From Bacteroidales bacterium (GTDB taxonomy: Bacteria > Bacteroidota > Bacteroidia > Bacteroidales > P3), in the NCBI GenBank assembly GCA_016296345.1, contig JAEDJL010000060.1, forward strand, positions 1 to 7,218: a DNA stretch of 7,218 nucleotides, in the 5' to 3' direction. This document shows positions 6,009-7,218 of this stretch, in pieces. Position 1 is the first letter of the stretch, and each line of letters opens with the position of its first letter. A program made the translations under genes and the position numbers. Under the pieces are notes generated by a model, which was not told where the DNA came from, ran no database searches, and saw nothing but the letters and a program-made list of their open reading frames with translations.

Positions 6009-6398
6009 ATGAAAGAGAAACGAAGCATCATCACGATGGACGGACAGGGCAACATCGCCCTGCCGACCGATACAGTCTCCATTGCCATGACCGAGTGGGA
6101 ACTCTGCGAGTTGTTCGGGGTTATCGCCCCAACAATCCGAGCAGGGATAAAGGCTCTTTGTAAAAGCGGTGTTTTGAGGGAATATGAGACAAAGCATACC
6201 ATCAAACTGTCGGACAAACGCAGCATGGAGGTTTACAGTCTTGAAGCCATCATCGCCCTTGCTTTCCGCATCAACACATTCGGAGCGGAACAGGTTCGCA
6301 GAGCCATACTTGAAAGACTGTACTTGCGAAAAGAAAAAACAGGCATCTTCTTTTCGCTGAACATCACTGATACGGCAAATCCGAAATACTTTGCATAG
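6009..6398 (+). CDS. Small helix-turn-helix (RhuM-like) DNA-binding protein of the element
   Basis: The product is 129 aa. A short N-terminal strand region (MKEKRSIITMDGQGNIALPT) leads to a helix-turn-helix at about 28-52 (MTEWELCELFGV, then APTIRAGIKALCKSGVL). A wing-like KHTIKLSDKRSMEVY (62-76) and a final helical stretch SLEAIIALAFRINTFGAEQV (77-96) follow. The HTH plus MEVYxLExIIALxFR pattern is shared with RhuM-type and other small Bacteroidetes element proteins (family recalled, not searched). It follows the integrase by 22 nt on the same strand and is closed by a terminator, so the two form an operon. A role in excision (recombination directionality factor) or in regulating the element is the likely reading, by analogy with the small ORFs next to int in NBU1 and CTnDOT, but this is inference. 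Confidence 0.75.
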   Translation: MKEKRSIITMDGQGNIALPTDTVSIAMTEWELCELFGVIAPTIRAGIKALCKSGVLREYETKHTIKLSDKRSMEVYSLEAIIALAFRINTFGAEQVRRAILERLYLRKEKTGIFFSLNITDTANPKYFA

Positions 6399-6428
6399 GC
6401 GTATTGCCATTCACACATACTCACGCAC

Positions 6429-6477
6429 CCGAAGAAGCATCTGTTTTCAGCTCTGTTTCTTCGGATTTTTTGTTTTT
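6429..6477 (+). terminator. Rho-independent terminator ending the integrase operon
   Basis: CCGAAGAAGCA (6429-6439) pairs with TGTTTCTTCGG (6454-6464), an 11-bp stem with one G-U pair and a 14-nt loop. It is followed at once by ATTTTTTGTTTTT. This is the clearest intrinsic terminator in the window, 30 nt after the stop of the HTH gene. Confidence 0.9.
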
Positions 6478-6497
6478 ACAGCCCCGAACAGCCCCGA
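6478..6497. repeat. Tandem 10-bp direct repeat ACAGCCCCGA x2
   Basis: ACAGCCCCGA occurs at 6478-6487 and 6488-6497 without mismatch, directly after the terminator T-run and about 100 bp before the primase start. One helical turn per unit would place bound protein on one face of the DNA. It is GC-rich in an otherwise AT-rich gap. Confidence 0.7.
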
Positions 6498-6555
6498 AGT
6501 ATTTTTTGCTGCGTTCTGCTGTGATTTGCGTATCAACTTATCCGACAGTTGATTA

Positions 6556-6564
6556 TACTTTTGT
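6556..6564 (+). promoter_or_regulatory. Possible primase promoter (-7 element only)
   Basis: TACTTTTGT matches TAnnTTTGY exactly, 34 nt before the primase ATG. I see no TTG at the normal -33 distance; the nearest TTTG (6525-6528) is 27 nt away. The promoter may therefore be weak or need an activator. The bases after it, AGCTGACATT, repeat those after the -7 box of the 135-aa gene (AGCTGGCATT). Confidence 0.45.
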
Positions 6565-6598
6565 AGCTGACATTTTTTCAAACTTAAATCATTGGAAT

Positions 6599-7218
6599 AT
6601 GGAAGCAAACAAAGTAAATGACAGCCACCGACCGCCCACAGATGGCGGCATGGCAAAGGAAGAGTTTATCCGTGTCGGCACAACGCTCTACAAGATTGTG
6701 GAGCAGCCAAGACTGAACGGAGGGTATGTAAGGAAGCGCATCGCATGGAACAACGAGACCCTGCGCCAAGACTATGGCAAGGACTACATCGGCAGCGTAC
6801 CCAAGTATGACGGCTTCTGCACCGTACCCGAACACGTCAGCTATCAGCCTGTAATCGGCAAGTTCCTTAACCTCTACGAGCCGATACCCCACCAACCGCA
6901 AGAGGGTGATTTCCCCTCTGTCCGCTCATTGGTGGAACATATCTTCGGGGAGCAATACGAGTTGGGAATGGACTATCTTCAACTGCTCTACCTGCAACCC
7001 ATTCAGAAGTTGCCCATCCTGCTGTTGGTGTCGGAGGAGCGCAACACAGGCAAAAGTACATTCCTCAATTTTCTGAAAGCCCTGTTTCAGAATAACGTGA
7101 CATTCAACACCAACGAGGATTTCCGCAGCCAGTTCAATTCCGACTGGGCTGGGAAACTCCTTATCGTGGTGGACGAAGTATTGCTGAGCCGCCGGGAGGA
7201 CAGCGAGCGGTTGAAGAA
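6599..7218 (+). CDS. Primase-helicase (SF3/D5-like, DUF5906-type ATPase), 3'-truncated by the window
   Basis: The frame is open from the ATG at 6599 to the right edge (206 full codons), so only the N-terminal half is seen. Residues 20-100 form a preamble (EEFIRVGTTLYKIVEQPRL, then WNNETLRQDYGKDYI). A P-loop ATPase core follows: Walker A EERNTGKST (146-154) at the end of strand LPILLLVS, and Walker B LLIVVDEV (D192, E193) after an FxSQFNSDWAG-like segment. This is the pattern of phage-plasmid D5/SF3 helicases and of the primase-helicases of Bacteroides mobilizable elements. They unwind or prime DNA for replication of the excised circle or transferred strand. The first Gly of a classical GxxxxGKS loop is Glu here. 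The gene lies downstream of the integrase operon on the same strand but behind a terminator, so it probably has its own transcript. Mobilization genes would be expected further right. Confidence 0.8.
   Translation, partial: MEANKVNDSHRPPTDGGMAKEEFIRVGTTLYKIVEQPRLNGGYVRKRIAWNNETLRQDYGKDYIGSVPKYDGFCTVPEHVSYQPVIGKFLNLYEPIPHQPQEGDFPSVRSLVEHIFGEQYELGMDYLQLLYLQPIQKLPILLLVSEERNTGKSTFLNFLKALFQNNVTFNTNEDFRSQFNSDWAGKLLIVVDEVLLSRREDSERLK

Noticed and set aside
5819..6410. Long minus-strand frames (135 and 187 codons) across the integrase end and HTH gene
   Set aside because: They are antisense to recognisable recombinase catalytic motifs and to the HTH protein.

Overview
The window looks like a Bacteroidales-type genome (Bacteroides, Prevotella or Porphyromonas relatives). 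Evidence: several promoters match the Bacteroidetes -7 consensus TAnnTTTGY instead of TATAAT; starts lack a clear Shine-Dalgarno; and the gene families (TonB-dependent receptor, DUF4143 ATPase, CTnDOT-type integrase) are typical of that phylum. I cannot name a species.

Left part (1-3692), apparently resident chromosome. It holds the 3' two-thirds of a TonB-dependent outer-membrane receptor on +. A perfect 16-bp hairpin separates it from a convergent Bcp/PrxQ peroxiredoxin on -. Next comes an AAA ATPase with a C-terminal DUF4143 nuclease-like domain, also on -. The ATPase has a near-perfect Bacteroidetes promoter whose position fixes its start codon. Just upstream of that promoter is a 23-bp tandem repeat array that looks like a regulator-binding site.

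Middle (3693-4753), mostly non-coding or poorly understood. It contains the ATPase control region, a GC-rich hairpin with two short overlapping ORFs, and an AT-rich orphan gene for a 135-aa protein. That gene has its own promoter and a strong terminator, and its protein may be the front part of a PD-(D/E)xK-like nuclease. After it lies a 240-bp leader rich in palindromes and phased direct repeats.

Right part (4754-7218), the start of an integrated mobile element. It encodes a CTnDOT/NBU-type tyrosine recombinase, then a small winged-helix/RhuM-like DNA-binding protein 22 nt downstream, probably in the same operon. After a rho-independent terminator comes the 5' part of a SF3/D5-like primase-helicase that runs off the window. 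Integrase, DNA-binding accessory protein and primase together match the integration/excision and replication end of Bacteroides mobilizable or conjugative transposons. Mobilization and cargo genes, if present, would lie to the right. The leaders of the integrase and primase genes share three short sequence blocks in the same order, which suggests common control or common binding sites.

I see no rRNA, tRNA or CRISPR array. The least explained items are the 135-aa orphan gene, the repeat array before the ATPase and the shared leader blocks of the element.
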